Positions 27,814-37,272 of a stretch of 64,000 nucleotides of DNA are shown here, in pieces. The stretch comes from Marinobacter koreensis (GTDB taxonomy: Bacteria > Pseudomonadota > Gammaproteobacteria > Pseudomonadales > Oleiphilaceae), in NCBI RefSeq assembly GCF_023156285.1, contig NZ_JAKZAJ010000003.1, positions 589,556-653,555 on the forward strand, in the 5' to 3' direction. Position numbers and translations under genes: made by a program. The notes under the pieces were generated by a model. That model saw nothing but the letters and a program-made list of their open reading frames with translations, ran no database searches and had not been told where the DNA came from. Positions within the stretch are counted from its first letter, which is position 1; the number at the start of each line of letters is the position of its first letter.

Positions 27814-30441
27814 ATGAAAACAGGGAACACCAGCTCAGCAGTCTCCAGAATCGTACTCGCTCTGACACTGACCCTTCCGCTTCTTGCCGGCTGTAACAAT
27901 CAGCCGGACGATTCCGAGGCGGCGTCGCACATCAATCGGGCCGAAACCTACGCCGACCAGGGCCAATATCGATCCGCGCTGCTTGAGGTCAAAAACGCCA
28001 TCCAGATGCAGCCCGATAACGTCGACTACATTGTGCAGCTTGCCGAGCTTTACCTGGACATCGGTGCCAACAAACAAGCGTCGGAACTGCTGGAACCCTG
28101 GCTCAAGGATTTTCCGGATACGGTCGCCCTGCCCTTGGCTCGCGCCTATGTCAATCAGGGCAAGCACCTCTCTGCAACCGAAACCCTGGCCCTTCACAAG
28201 CCAGCATCTCCAGAAGAGCAACTGGAGGCGGACCTGATCCGCGCGGAGGCGCTTCGCCGGTCGGGACAACTGGCCGAGGCGCTGGCACTTTACCAGAACC
28301 TTGCCACGTCCAACCCGAGCAATGTTGCTGCCATCAGCGGCCTCCTGAACACCCAGATCAACCTGAACCAGAACACCACCGCGGTCCAGACGGCCGACGA
28401 CTGGCTCAGCAAGCAAGGGACGAACGTAGAGGTTCTCTACTGGAAGGGTATTGCCCAGTACCGACAGAACAACCTGGATGCGGCAGCTGATACCCTGACC
28501 AATGCTGTCGGCGAGGTCCCCAGCTCGGACGTGTTCCTACCGGTACGTCGAGATGTACTCTCCGCGCTGTCACGAGTGCTGACAGAACAGGGCCGTATCA
28601 CCGAGGCGCAGGTGTACAACAAGATTCTCGCGGAAAACATGAACACCGAAGCCCGTGCCCAGGCGGAAGCCGCCATCGCGGCTATCAAGGATGGCAAGAT
28701 CGACGAAGCCAAAAAGATTCTCCGGGATATGCTCAAACTGAACCCCGACAACCAGTCTGCCGCATTGATCCTCGGCACCCTGGAAGCCGGCTCCGGCGAA
28801 CTGGATGAAGGTACGCAGCTCCTGACCGAAAACCTGGATCCGGAGACCACGCCGACGCAATTTATCCGCGCAGCGACCATGGCCCAGATCGACAAGGGCC
28901 AACGGGAAGAAGCCCTCAAAACCCTGAGCCGAGCGATCGAAGCCCGGCCGGACGATAACGAGCTCCTGGCCATGCATGGCATCCTGGCACTGAGCCTCCC
29001 CGAACACGCCAAAGAAGGCATCACCAGTTTGAGCAAGGTTCTGGCCAACGAACCCGATCGGGTCCGATTGCGGCTTGCCCTTGCCCGCCACTACATCGGT
29101 GTTGATCAACCGGAGCAGGCACTCGCGCAACTGCGGATGGCATTCACCTCAAACCCGGCAGACTGGGCAACCACCGGCACCTACCTGAACCTTCTGATTC
29201 AGCAGGGCGAGAAAAAGGAAGCGACTGAGATTCGGGACTCCCTCCTCAATGGTTATGCCGACGAACCCCAGGCAATCCTGCTTGCCAGCATGGCCGATGC
29301 ACGGCTGGGCAATGTGGACAACGCCGTTACACGACTGGCAAAACTGGTGGACCAGAAGCCCGAGCTTCAGGCTCCCATGGTTGCCCTGGCCACGCTTTAC
29401 GCCCAGACCGGCAAGACATCCCAGGCCGTTGAGCTTCTGGTAAAAGCGGCGCTGATTACACCGAACGCCATACAGCCACTGCAGCAGGCCGGCCAGCTAT
29501 ACGCCCGGGACCACGACATGAACCAGGTAAAAGCCTGGCTCGGCAAGGTGGCGGACGCCCATCCGCCGCTGAAGACCAACGCTGACATCCTGCAGGCCCT
29601 GATCAACATCAGACAGGGCAATCTGGCGGACGCCCGCAAGCTGCTTGACCGGCACTCGGATCCCGACAGCGCGCCACTCAAACGCGCCAATGGCCGGCTA
29701 CTGGTCGCTGAAGCCCGCGCTGCCGCCAACGCCAAGAACTGGGACGAGGCCCGCGGTAAAGCCGCCGAAGCCATTGCCCTGGAACCGGAGAACCTTGGTT
29801 TCGCGTTACTCCCCGTAGGGCTTTTGCAGATGCAGGAAAAATACGACGATGCACTCAAGGCCCTGGATGGCGTGGAAACCAGCTTCGGAAACCAACCCGC
29901 TGTCATTCTCTCCAGGGCCACCCTGCTTCAGGCAAAAGATGGCAAGGACGAAGCCTACAAATATCTGCTTGACCAGTGGAAGGCCACCAAAAACACCCGC
30001 TTAATGCCCTCCCTGGTGGGAGTGGCCCGGGCAACGTCGCCTTCTGATCTGGACATGCTGACCAGCGAATGGCTCAGTGCAACTCCGGAAAGCCCTGCCG
30101 CCCATATGGCAAGGGCCGAGTGGCTCATGAACCAGCAACAGAATGTGGCCGCCAAAGCCCAGTATGAAGAAGTTCTCAAGCGCCAACCGAACAATGCCAA
30201 GGCACTGAATAACCTCGCCTGGATGCTACGGGAAGACGATCTGGAGAAAGCCGGGGAATACGCCCAAAAGGCCAGCAAATTGGAGCCAAAGAACCCCGCT
30301 ATTCTGGACACCTATGGCTGGATCCTGCACCTGAAGGGAGACCACCAGAACGCACAAAAGTACATTGAACAGGCTCTGGCACTGGCACCTGGTAACGCCG
30401 ATATCGAGGCACATCTCGATACCGTCAAACAGGCAATGTAA
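27814..30441 (+). CDS. prsT: PEP-CTERM system TPR-repeat lipoprotein PrsT
   Basis: 875 residues. Type II signal with lipobox LLAGC (Cys near 26), then TPR units over the whole protein (for example AETYADQGQYRSALLEVKNAIQ and NNLAWMLREDDLEKAGEYAQK). Size, lipobox and place directly after prsK-prsR match PrsT of exosortase A systems; its job in PEP-CTERM transport or EPS assembly is not established. The ATG at 27814 with GGGGAG upstream is preferred to one 45 bases earlier, because it begins the signal peptide. Confidence 0.93.
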   Translation: MKTGNTSSAVSRIVLALTLTLPLLAGCNNQPDDSEAASHINRAETYADQGQYRSALLEVKNAIQMQPDNVDYIVQLAELYLDIGANKQASELLEPWLKDFPDTVALPLARAYVNQGKHLSATETLALHKPASPEEQLEADLIRAEALRRSGQLAEALALYQNLATSNPSNVAAISGLLNTQINLNQNTTAVQTADDWLSKQGTNVEVLYWKGIAQYRQNNLDAAADTLTNAVGEVPSSDVFLPVRRDVLSALSRVLTEQGRITEAQVYNKILAENMNTEARAQAEAAIAAIKDGKIDEAKKILRDMLKLNPDNQSAALILGTLEAGSGELDEGTQLLTENLDPETTPTQFIRAATMAQIDKGQREEALKTLSRAIEARPDDNELLAMHGILALSLPEHAKEGITSLSKVLANEPDRVRLRLALARHYIGVDQPEQALAQLRMAFTSNPADWATTGTYLNLLIQQGEKKEATEIRDSLLNGYADEPQAILLASMADARLGNVDNAVTRLAKLVDQKPELQAPMVALATLYAQTGKTSQAVELLVKAALITPNAIQPLQQAGQLYARDHDMNQVKAWLGKVADAHPPLKTNADILQALINIRQGNLADARKLLDRHSDPDSAPLKRANGRLLVAEARAAANAKNWDEARGKAAEAIALEPENLGFALLPVGLLQMQEKYDDALKALDGVETSFGNQPAVILSRATLLQAKDGKDEAYKYLLDQWKATKNTRLMPSLVGVARATSPSDLDMLTSEWLSATPESPAAHMARAEWLMNQQQNVAAKAQYEEVLKRQPNNAKALNNLAWMLREDDLEKAGEYAQKASKLEPKNPAILDTYGWILHLKGDHQNAQKYIEQALALAPGNADIEAHLDTVKQAM

Positions 30442-30476
30442 AGCAACCTGACAACCCGCCTACATCCACGATAGTT

Positions 30477-30510
30477 AAGGGGCCGATGAATCCGGATTCA
30501 TCGGCCCCTT
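30477..30510. terminator. 34-bp perfect palindrome after prsT
   Basis: A perfect 17-bp stem starting AAGGGGCCGATG with no loop bases beyond the centre, located 36 bases after the prsT stop. The right arm ends CCCCTT and is followed by TCGTT, a weak U-tract, so it probably terminates the prsKRT transcript. It separates that unit from the PEP-CTERM promoter. Confidence 0.75.
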
Positions 30511-30588
30511 TCGTTAAGCTTGTCGATGTTTTTTACACTCATCGTCGGGCGCCCACTTAAACTCCCATATATTCAATTAGTTATAAAT

Positions 30589-30604
30589 TGGCACGGAACT
30601 CGCA
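30589..30604 (+). promoter_or_regulatory. Sigma-54 (RpoN) -24/-12 promoter of the PEP-CTERM gene
   Basis: TGGCACG-N4-TCGCA, one mismatch from consensus TGGCACR-N4-TTGCW, with the required GG (30590-30591), ten bases, GC (30602-30603). The start is expected near 30615, just before the riboswitch. PrsR, a sigma-54 activator encoded 3 kb upstream, is the obvious regulator. A weak CGATG...CATCG dyad at 30524-30544 could be an upstream activator site. Confidence 0.85.
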
Positions 30605-30617
30605 TTAACCAGTGTGA

Positions 30618-30718
30618 GGATCGGGGCGATTCCCGGTCGGATGCCAAACCACTCGCGAGGGTGGGACGGAAAGCCAAGGATCTCTAGAACAAGAAGAGAC
30701 AGCCTGGTTGCAAAGCGC
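30618..30718 (+). ncRNA. GEMM-I cyclic-di-GMP riboswitch
   Basis: The aptamer core is clear: GCCAAACC, a hairpin CCACTC-GCGA-GGGTGG with a GNRA tetraloop, GGGACGGAAAGCC, and a second arm ending in the receptor-like ACAGCCTGGTTGC. These match the GEMM-I pattern (GCAAACC, GNRA-capped stem, GGGACGCAAAGCC, ATAGCCGGGTTGC). It lies between the sigma-54 promoter and the PEP-CTERM start. No terminator hairpin follows, so control of ribosome access to the CCGGAGAAAG site is the more likely mechanism; that and the exact ends are inferred. Confidence 0.9.
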
Positions 30719-30757
30719 ACTACAGGGAATTAGAGCTAAACAACCGGAGAAAGACCC

Positions 30758-31528
30758 ATGAAACTCACAAAAACGCTGCTTGCACTCAGTCTTGGCGCGT
30801 TTGCGGCTACAGCTGGAGCGAATACCACCGTTTCTACCAATAGCCTGCAGAACGGCCTCGACGCACTGACCGAAGGCGGCGCCTTCTATGACGTGAACAA
30901 TGATCAGTACAATCCGGATGAAGTCTGGCAGATCACATCTTCAGGCGCATCCGTTAACCGGCTGATCTTTGAATTTGCTGGCTTCGAGGCTTCCGCTCAG
31001 TTTGGGATTTATGACCTGAACGACACAAACAACCGCCTGATGATTTTCGACGGATCGGCTTGCGGCACAGCCGACACAACCTGCACTCCGCAGGGGAACC
31101 TCGAGTTGCTGGTGGATGGCGCCGGTTATCAGTTCAGCACGCTGAGCGGTGGCGGTTCTGCAACCTTCTCGTCTGACAGCTTTGGCTACTATCTCTCTTC
31201 AGGAGATGGAACATTCTTTTCACAGTCTGCGCTGAATGCCGGTATCGCTGATGCGAACCATAACAACACCACGGATCACATGATTGCATTCCGCGGTGAT
31301 GACGCAACACGTCTGGATATCAATGGCGGCACAAGCTACAAGACTTTCAACTCTGGTGAGTTCATTCTCGCCTGGGAAGACTTGATGTTCCCGAATTCTG
31401 ACTACGACTATTCCGACTTCGTAGTCCTGGTCGAGTCAGTACTGCCAGTCCCCGAGCCAGGCACATTGGCTCTGCTGGGCCTCGGCCTGGCCGGCCTCGG
31501 TGCTGCGCGCCGTCGCCAGAAAGCCTGA
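30758..31528 (+). CDS. DUF4114-type PEP-CTERM exported protein
   Basis: 256 residues: signal peptide (about 1-21), a beta-rich body with the DUF4114-like WEDLMFPNSDYDYSDFVVLVE (about 206-226), and a textbook sorting tail: VPEPGT (about 231-236), a hydrophobic helix LALLGLGLAGLG and the basic end ARRRQKA. It should be exported by Sec, cleaved or anchored through the exosortase encoded next, and released to the matrix or cell surface. It is the only PEP-CTERM substrate seen in the window, with its own promoter, riboswitch and terminator. Confidence 0.95.
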   Translation: MKLTKTLLALSLGAFAATAGANTTVSTNSLQNGLDALTEGGAFYDVNNDQYNPDEVWQITSSGASVNRLIFEFAGFEASAQFGIYDLNDTNNRLMIFDGSACGTADTTCTPQGNLELLVDGAGYQFSTLSGGGSATFSSDSFGYYLSSGDGTFFSQSALNAGIADANHNNTTDHMIAFRGDDATRLDINGGTSYKTFNSGEFILAWEDLMFPNSDYDYSDFVVLVESVLPVPEPGTLALLGLGLAGLGAARRRQKA

Positions 31529-31540
31529 TTCAGGCCTTCG

Positions 31541-31569
31541 AAAAAAGCCAGCTTCGGCTGGCTTTTTTT
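31541..31569 (+). terminator. Rho-independent terminator after the PEP-CTERM gene
   Basis: AGCCAGC-TTCG-GCTGGCT stem-loop with a UUCG tetraloop followed by seven T (31563-31569). It ends the PEP-CTERM transcript before the exosortase gene. Confidence 0.92.
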
Positions 31570-31646
31570 ATGTCTCGATACGCTATGTAATGTCATAATA
31601 ATAAACAGTATCCTGAGCAAAGGATGTTTTATCAGGCGTGCTGACG

Positions 31647-33134
31647 ATGTTAAGGAAGACTCTCGATCATTTGCCCTTCTCCCGGCCCTACCTCCTGGTT
31701 ACGGGGATCGGTCTACTGCTGTTTTATCCCACCTGGCTCCGGCTCATTGAACGCTGGCTCGCCTTCGATCAGGTGCTGGCACACGGTCTGTTTACTGCGC
31801 TGATTTTTATCGGCCTTTTGCTTATCCATCCGCCACGGAACCCGGCTGACAAGCTTACTTCGAGGTCCGGAAAAACAAACTGGCTCGCCGGTACAGTGTT
31901 TATCCTCGTCGTGCTGACCTGGGGAATCCTTGAACTGGTTCGTATTGATACCCTGGCTTTTCTGATGCTACCGGTTGGTCTGGCTTCTTTTGCCTGGGTT
32001 CTGCTCGGTAGCCGGCCGGCGTGGCGATTTGTTCCCTATCTCTTTTTGCTGTCCCTCTCGCTACCGGTCTGGGCGGATTTCGTGCCCTTTCTGGTCAGGC
32101 TCGCCAGTCTGGTCGTCAATCAAACCGTGCATCTTTTCGGAATGACGGTCTTGGTAGAGGGCAACAGCATCAGCCTTCCGTATGGTCGCCTTGTGATTGC
32201 CGACGGGTGTTCCGGCATCCGGTACTTTGCGATTGCCATTCTTCTGGGCACCATGGTTTCCATTCTGAACGATGCAAAGCTCAAAGACTGGACACTGACC
32301 CTGGCTACAGCAGCCTTTCTGGGACTGCTGGCAAACTGGGTTCGAATTATCATCCTGGTGATCGTAGCCTATGAATCACGGATGCAGAGCGATCTTCTGA
32401 CGGACCACGAGACCATGGGCTGGCTCGTTTTCGCTGGATTTGTCCTACCCGCGCTCTACTTCTCGCCAGTCCGCCGGCGTTCGCAGTCCACCGATCACAA
32501 TGCCACGGTCAACATCCAACGTCGGGGTATAGGTTTTGCCCTCATTGCGATCGTGATCGGACCAGTGGCAGTTGCAATGGCTAACTCCATCAGCCATCCC
32601 CTTCCGGAATGGACGCTGAAGGACCCAGGGTTCACCGTAGCGCCATCAGAGAGCCTTCCGATCAACCTGGAATACCCGGACCGGTTCCGCCACAGCGTCT
32701 GGCAAGATGCCGGGACGTGGATTTCCGTGGCACAGTCAATCAAAGAGCATAATGATGAGAAGCTGGTGCCCTATTTCCATCCTCCCATCCGGAGTGGCAA
32801 CTGGCAGATAGAAAAATCCCTGGATCACGGAATCCGAATCTATCGCAACCTGTATTCAAGGGAACAGGTGGTTGTCTGGCAATGGTTCCAGCTCGGTCGC
32901 TACGAGACAGATTCCTACCGAAAAGCGAAACTGTTGCAGATCCCCGCCATGCTCAAAGGCTATCGCCGGTTTGCTGTCATCACGGTACAGCGGCCCTGCA
33001 CAGAGCGCGCCTGCCAGAGAGAACTTGAGGGCCTGAACGCATTAAGGCCCAGGCTGACCATCACGTCACAGCGCGATGCAGGCAGTGGGAGTGTGGCCAC
33101 CACGCATCAATTTTCGGACCAGAGCCAGAAGTAA
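31647..33134 (+). CDS. xrtA: Exosortase A (EpsH) fused to an EpsI domain
   Basis: 495 residues. The N-terminal part (about 1-285) has about eight membrane helices and the exosortase triad: Cys188 in DGCSGIRYF, Arg233 in NWVRIIIL, His254 in DHETMGWLVF. The C-terminal periplasmic part (about 305-495) is EpsI-like (SIKEHNDEKLVPYFHPP). It processes PEP-CTERM proteins at the inner membrane. The ATG at 31647 is preferred, though a GTG at 31638 is possible; neither has a strong ribosome site. Its stop overlaps the next start (TAATG). Confidence 0.93.
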   Translation: MLRKTLDHLPFSRPYLLVTGIGLLLFYPTWLRLIERWLAFDQVLAHGLFTALIFIGLLLIHPPRNPADKLTSRSGKTNWLAGTVFILVVLTWGILELVRIDTLAFLMLPVGLASFAWVLLGSRPAWRFVPYLFLLSLSLPVWADFVPFLVRLASLVVNQTVHLFGMTVLVEGNSISLPYGRLVIADGCSGIRYFAIAILLGTMVSILNDAKLKDWTLTLATAAFLGLLANWVRIIILVIVAYESRMQSDLLTDHETMGWLVFAGFVLPALYFSPVRRRSQSTDHNATVNIQRRGIGFALIAIVIGPVAVAMANSISHPLPEWTLKDPGFTVAPSESLPINLEYPDRFRHSVWQDAGTWISVAQSIKEHNDEKLVPYFHPPIRSGNWQIEKSLDHGIRIYRNLYSREQVVVWQWFQLGRYETDSYRKAKLLQIPAMLKGYRRFAVITVQRPCTERACQRELEGLNALRPRLTITSQRDAGSGSVATTHQFSDQSQK

Positions 33135-35740
33135 TGCCAATGGACGCAGTACAGATCTGCCTCGCAGAAGACCGGGGAATCCATCATCTCGACGAACTGG
33201 TCCAGGTGGGCGTGCCACTGGTACGGGGAGCCATATTTGCCCCAAGAAATGTCAGGCTGACAGACAATGATCAGCCTGTGGTTTTTCAGGCCTCTCCCAC
33301 CGTCTTCTGGCCTGATGGCAGTATCCGCTGGCTCACAGTCTCCTTACTGACATCCCTGCAACCCAACGAGACCAGAACCCTTGCCCTCCACACCGACGGT
33401 GGGCCAGCGCAGTTGCCCGAATGGACACCGTCCTATACCAATACTGACAACTCCCTCAGGCTTGAGCTTGGATCGAATTCGGTCGAATTGCGGCATGGAA
33501 CTCTGGCCTGGCAATCCCGGGGTGATGGAGAGGAGCCTGAGGGGCACTATCGCGTATGCCTGTCGGATAGTACCCATGCAACGCCCTCCATCAAGGAGGC
33601 CCAACCCTGGCGCGTGCTTGAACAGGGGCCGGTATATACCCGGGTGCAATCCGAGGGCGAATGGGCGGACGATCAGGGAAACCGCTTTTCCAGGTATCGA
33701 TGCACCCTGACCTTTTTCAACCAGGGCAAGACCCTCGCCGTCGACTTTTGCATCCACAATCCGAACCGCGCCAGGCATTCAGGTGGGCTGTGGGATCTTG
33801 GTGATCCGGGATCGATTCATTTCCGATCCCTCGACATCATCGCCGAATTTCCCGAAATGCAGACCTCATGGGTGAAAGAACGACCCGAAGAAACACCCTA
33901 TTTCCAACCCGACGAGGCAGCGCTGAAGCTCTACCAGGATTCGAGCGGCGGAGAGAACTGGCAAAGCCGGAATCACATTGACGCAGAGGGAAACCTGACA
34001 ACCCGCTTTCGCGGCTATCGCCTGTATTCCGGTGCAAACCCGATTCGCGAAGGACTCAGAGCCGAACCGATTATAGGGCTGCAGGGCAAGTCGATCGGCG
34101 CACAAGCCAGCGTGAAACAGTTCTGGCAGAACTTCCCCAGCGCCCTGAGTGCAAGGGGCCAGGAACTGCAAGTCGCGCTGTTTCCGGCAGACTCGGCGAC
34201 GCCCTATGAATTACAGGGTGGCGAACGAAAAACCCAGACCGCGTATTTTAACCTGACAGGTGACAACAGCGCCCTGGACTGGACACAGCACCCAATCGTC
34301 CCGGTCATTCCCGCCGCTCATTTTGAACGCGCAGAGGCCTTCCCATGGTTCAAAGCAGATGCGCAACCGGGCCCGCTCGAAGCGCTCCTCCGCCAGGGGA
34401 TAGACGGCCCCGACAACTTTTTCCAAAAGCGCGAAGTTATTGACGAGTATGGTTGGCGCAATTTCGGGGACGTCTTTGCAGATCACGAGACGCTCTATCA
34501 GAAGCCCGGCGAAGCGCCCTATATTTCCCACTACAACAATCAATACGACGCGATCTACGGCTTTGCACGGCAGTTTGCCCTGACCGGGGACCGGCGCTGG
34601 TTTGAGTTGATGGACGACCTGGCACGCCACGTCACCGACATTGATATCTACCACACCGAGGAAGATCGCGCGGAATACAATAACGGGCTGTTCTGGCACA
34701 CCGACCATTACCTGGACGCTCATACGGCCACACACCGCACCTTCAGCCGGCACAACGATACGAGTTCCACACCGGGGCAAACGGGGGGTGGTCCCGGCGC
34801 AGAACATTGTTACACGAGCGGACTTCGCTACCACTACACAATGACCGGCGAGCCTGCTTCCAAAGAAGCCGCCTTGGACCTTGCGGCTTGGCTGAAAACA
34901 GCCCATGAGGGAGTTGGTGGGCTGCTGGAACAGATACTTCTGGTCAAAAAGAACGATCTGCCAAAGTTCAAAGCCCTGCTCAACCGTGAGCGCCCGACGT
35001 CACACCGCTACCCATTCACTCGTGGCACCGGGAACTACATCAACGCGATGCTGGACGCCTGGCTGCTGACCGGTAAACCCGAATGGATGAATCAGGCCGA
35101 GCGAGTGATACAGGCAACGATCCACCCTGCCGATAATATCGAAAAACGGAATCTGCTCGACGTAGAAACCGGTTGGCATTACCTGGTTCTGCTGTCCGGC
35201 CTTATCAGATACCTGTGCCTCAAACAGGAACTTGGACAGAGGGATGAACACTACACCTATTCCAGGGATTCGCTTATTCACTACACCCGCTGGATGATAG
35301 AAAACGAAAAGCCATTTCTGGAAAACCCGGACATCCTCGAGTTTCCCAACGATACCTGGACAGCTCAGGACATCCGGAAAGCCATGATTGTGTTTCAGGC
35401 CCGCGAATTTGATCGTCCGTTAGCGAAGGCCTACACCGCAAAGGGTGACGAATGGCTGGAGCATGTTGTAGCAAGATTACAACAGAGTCAGGAGGCCCAT
35501 TACACCCGGATTCTGGTCATCCTGATGCAAAACCACGGCTCTCAATCGCAAGCCTTTTTCGCACTCAAGCAACCTGAAACGGAATCGGAGCAAAGTAACC
35601 GGCGATACTGGCATCCAAACGAGCCACGCCTGACGTGGACTGGTATCGCCCTTCGAGTGCTGGGACGACTGACGAAAGGACTGTTGAACTTCAACCCCGC
35701 CCGGGAAAAGAACTGGCTCAACGCGAGGTTGGATCGCTGA
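33134..35740 (+). CDS. Large putative glycan-active protein, PcRGLX/YetA-like
   Basis: 868 residues, no signal peptide. The N-terminus (GVPLVRGAIFAPRNVRLTDND, FWPDGSIRWLTVSLL) resembles the barrel domain of exo-rhamnogalacturonan-lyase-like YetA/PcRGLX proteins. The centre (about 430-760) looks like an alpha/alpha toroid with His/Tyr/Asp-rich stretches (SHYNNQYDAIYGFARQFAL, HTDHYLDAHTATHRTFSRH). A lyase or hydrolase acting on the strain's own polysaccharide is plausible; the substrate is unknown. It is translationally coupled to the exosortase gene and to the following acyltransferase gene. The family call is from memory of motifs only. Confidence 0.6.
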   Translation: MPMDAVQICLAEDRGIHHLDELVQVGVPLVRGAIFAPRNVRLTDNDQPVVFQASPTVFWPDGSIRWLTVSLLTSLQPNETRTLALHTDGGPAQLPEWTPSYTNTDNSLRLELGSNSVELRHGTLAWQSRGDGEEPEGHYRVCLSDSTHATPSIKEAQPWRVLEQGPVYTRVQSEGEWADDQGNRFSRYRCTLTFFNQGKTLAVDFCIHNPNRARHSGGLWDLGDPGSIHFRSLDIIAEFPEMQTSWVKERPEETPYFQPDEAALKLYQDSSGGENWQSRNHIDAEGNLTTRFRGYRLYSGANPIREGLRAEPIIGLQGKSIGAQASVKQFWQNFPSALSARGQELQVALFPADSATPYELQGGERKTQTAYFNLTGDNSALDWTQHPIVPVIPAAHFERAEAFPWFKADAQPGPLEALLRQGIDGPDNFFQKREVIDEYGWRNFGDVFADHETLYQKPGEAPYISHYNNQYDAIYGFARQFALTGDRRWFELMDDLARHVTDIDIYHTEEDRAEYNNGLFWHTDHYLDAHTATHRTFSRHNDTSSTPGQTGGGPGAEHCYTSGLRYHYTMTGEPASKEAALDLAAWLKTAHEGVGGLLEQILLVKKNDLPKFKALLNRERPTSHRYPFTRGTGNYINAMLDAWLLTGKPEWMNQAERVIQATIHPADNIEKRNLLDVETGWHYLVLLSGLIRYLCLKQELGQRDEHYTYSRDSLIHYTRWMIENEKPFLENPDILEFPNDTWTAQDIRKAMIVFQAREFDRPLAKAYTAKGDEWLEHVVARLQQSQEAHYTRILVILMQNHGSQSQAFFALKQPETESEQSNRRYWHPNEPRLTWTGIALRVLGRLTKGLLNFNPAREKNWLNARLDR

Positions 35741-36330
35741 TGAATATCCGCCATGGAATCAAACGAACCGTCAAAACGGCCTTTCTGATAGTTGTTGCGC
35801 CTCTCTATGTGCTCTACAGAATGTTAAGCCTCTTCGGAAGCAAAGACGGAACCTTCCAGTCTTTTTCCCAACTGATCAGCCTCATTCCCGGCAAAACCGG
35901 CATCTATATTCGGGCGGCATTCTATCGTTTCGCGTGCATAGACACCTCGGATGATATTTCCATTGGCTTTCTTACAATTTTCTCTCACGCAGATACTACA
36001 ATAATGAAAGGCGTATACGTTGGTCCACAGTGCAATATTGGCAAATGTACAATTGGCCAAAACACATTAATAGGTAGTGGCGTTCATATTCTAAGCGGTC
36101 GAAACCAACATAAATACACAGACCTCCAAACGCCCATTAAGGAGCAAGGCGGATATTTCGAAAAAATATGCATAGGAGATGATTGCTGGATAGGTAACAA
36201 CTCTACTATTTTAAAATCAGTTGGCCCCCAATGCATTATAGCTGCCGCAAGTTTAATTATTGACGAGACGGGAAGTCAAGAGATCCTTGGTGGGAACCCA
36301 GCAAAAACACTACGTTATCGTTCAAACTGA
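35740..36330 (+). CDS. Hexapeptide-repeat (left-handed beta-helix) acyltransferase
   Basis: 196 residues. After an N-terminal hydrophobic stretch (about 12-28), hexapeptide turns run from about 75 to 190 (GVYVGPQCNIGKCTIGQNTLIGSGVHIL, IGDDCWIGNNSTILKSV, ending GNPAKTLRYR), the form of O-acetyltransferases acting on sugars. The ATG at 35740 overlaps the previous stop. GC content falls sharply within this gene, marking the left edge of the AT-rich island. Confidence 0.85.
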   Translation: MNIRHGIKRTVKTAFLIVVAPLYVLYRMLSLFGSKDGTFQSFSQLISLIPGKTGIYIRAAFYRFACIDTSDDISIGFLTIFSHADTTIMKGVYVGPQCNIGKCTIGQNTLIGSGVHILSGRNQHKYTDLQTPIKEQGGYFEKICIGDDCWIGNNSTILKSVGPQCIIAAASLIIDETGSQEILGGNPAKTLRYRSN

Positions 36331-36342
36331 AAGTGCGAAATT

Positions 36343-37272
36343 ATGATCAGCTTTATAATTCCAGCTTTAAACGAAGAATCGAATATACAAGTCTGTATAA
36401 GGTCTATCCGCCTTGCTATGCAAACCAAGGCTCATGAAATTATCGTTGTAGACAATGGATCCGACGATCGGACTGTAAGCGTTGCAAGTGCTATGGGTGC
36501 AAGATGTCTAAGCAAACCAAATGTTAATGTTTCAGAATTAAGAAACACCGGCGTTCTTCATAGTCTAGGAACTAACTTAGTTTTTATTGACGCCGACGTC
36601 TATCTTTCAAAGGACTGGCTTTTTGAATTTAAAAATTTCTTACGAAACGTATTCGATAAAAGATACTTCATAACAGGAAGCAGATGCCTGTTACCAGATT
36701 CCTCATCATCTTTTATAGAGAAAAATTGGTTTTCCAATCTTGAAAATTCAAATTCGTCTTATATCAATAGCGGTCACTTAATAACCACAAAAAAATGTTT
36801 CCAGAAAATTGGTGGCTTCAACCGCAAACTGGAAACTGCAGAAGACTATGACTTTTGTCTCAGAGCAAGCCAACTAAAAATTGACATCCTCGAGAACAAA
36901 AAATTGATTGCCTACCACACCGGATATCCAACCACCATTAAAAATTTTTTTCTTAGAGAATGCTGGCATGGCAAAAATGACATTAGCTCTTTTCGTAATT
37001 TCATTAATTCTAAAACCGCTCTCGCCAGTATCACAAACTCTATCCTCGTTGTATATTTTATGGCCTCAGCGATATTTAAAAGCTCATATGAATTCTTAAT
37101 ACCTTTATTATTGATAATTATACTAACCATATCATTATCTATAATTAAATTTAAATTTCGTTCCCTACCAAATACGATTTCAACAGCGATCTGCTTTGAA
37201 ATCTACTTATTAGCAAGGTCAGCATCATTTTTCACACCTAATAGGAGGCCGGCAGCTCGCTCGAATAACTAA
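36343..37272 (+). CDS. Family 2 glycosyltransferase
   Basis: 309 residues. GT-A fold: ISFIIPALNEESNIQVCIRSI, EIIVVDNGSDDRT, a DADVY metal site near residue 84, then AEDYDFCLRA. Two C-terminal membrane helices (about 225-270). It adds a sugar to the growing lipid-linked unit. Strongly AT-rich codon use compared with the genes before 35.9 kb. Confidence 0.88.
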   Translation: MISFIIPALNEESNIQVCIRSIRLAMQTKAHEIIVVDNGSDDRTVSVASAMGARCLSKPNVNVSELRNTGVLHSLGTNLVFIDADVYLSKDWLFEFKNFLRNVFDKRYFITGSRCLLPDSSSSFIEKNWFSNLENSNSSYINSGHLITTKKCFQKIGGFNRKLETAEDYDFCLRASQLKIDILENKKLIAYHTGYPTTIKNFFLRECWHGKNDISSFRNFINSKTALASITNSILVVYFMASAIFKSSYEFLIPLLLIIILTISLSIIKFKFRSLPNTISTAICFEIYLLARSASFFTPNRRPAARSNN

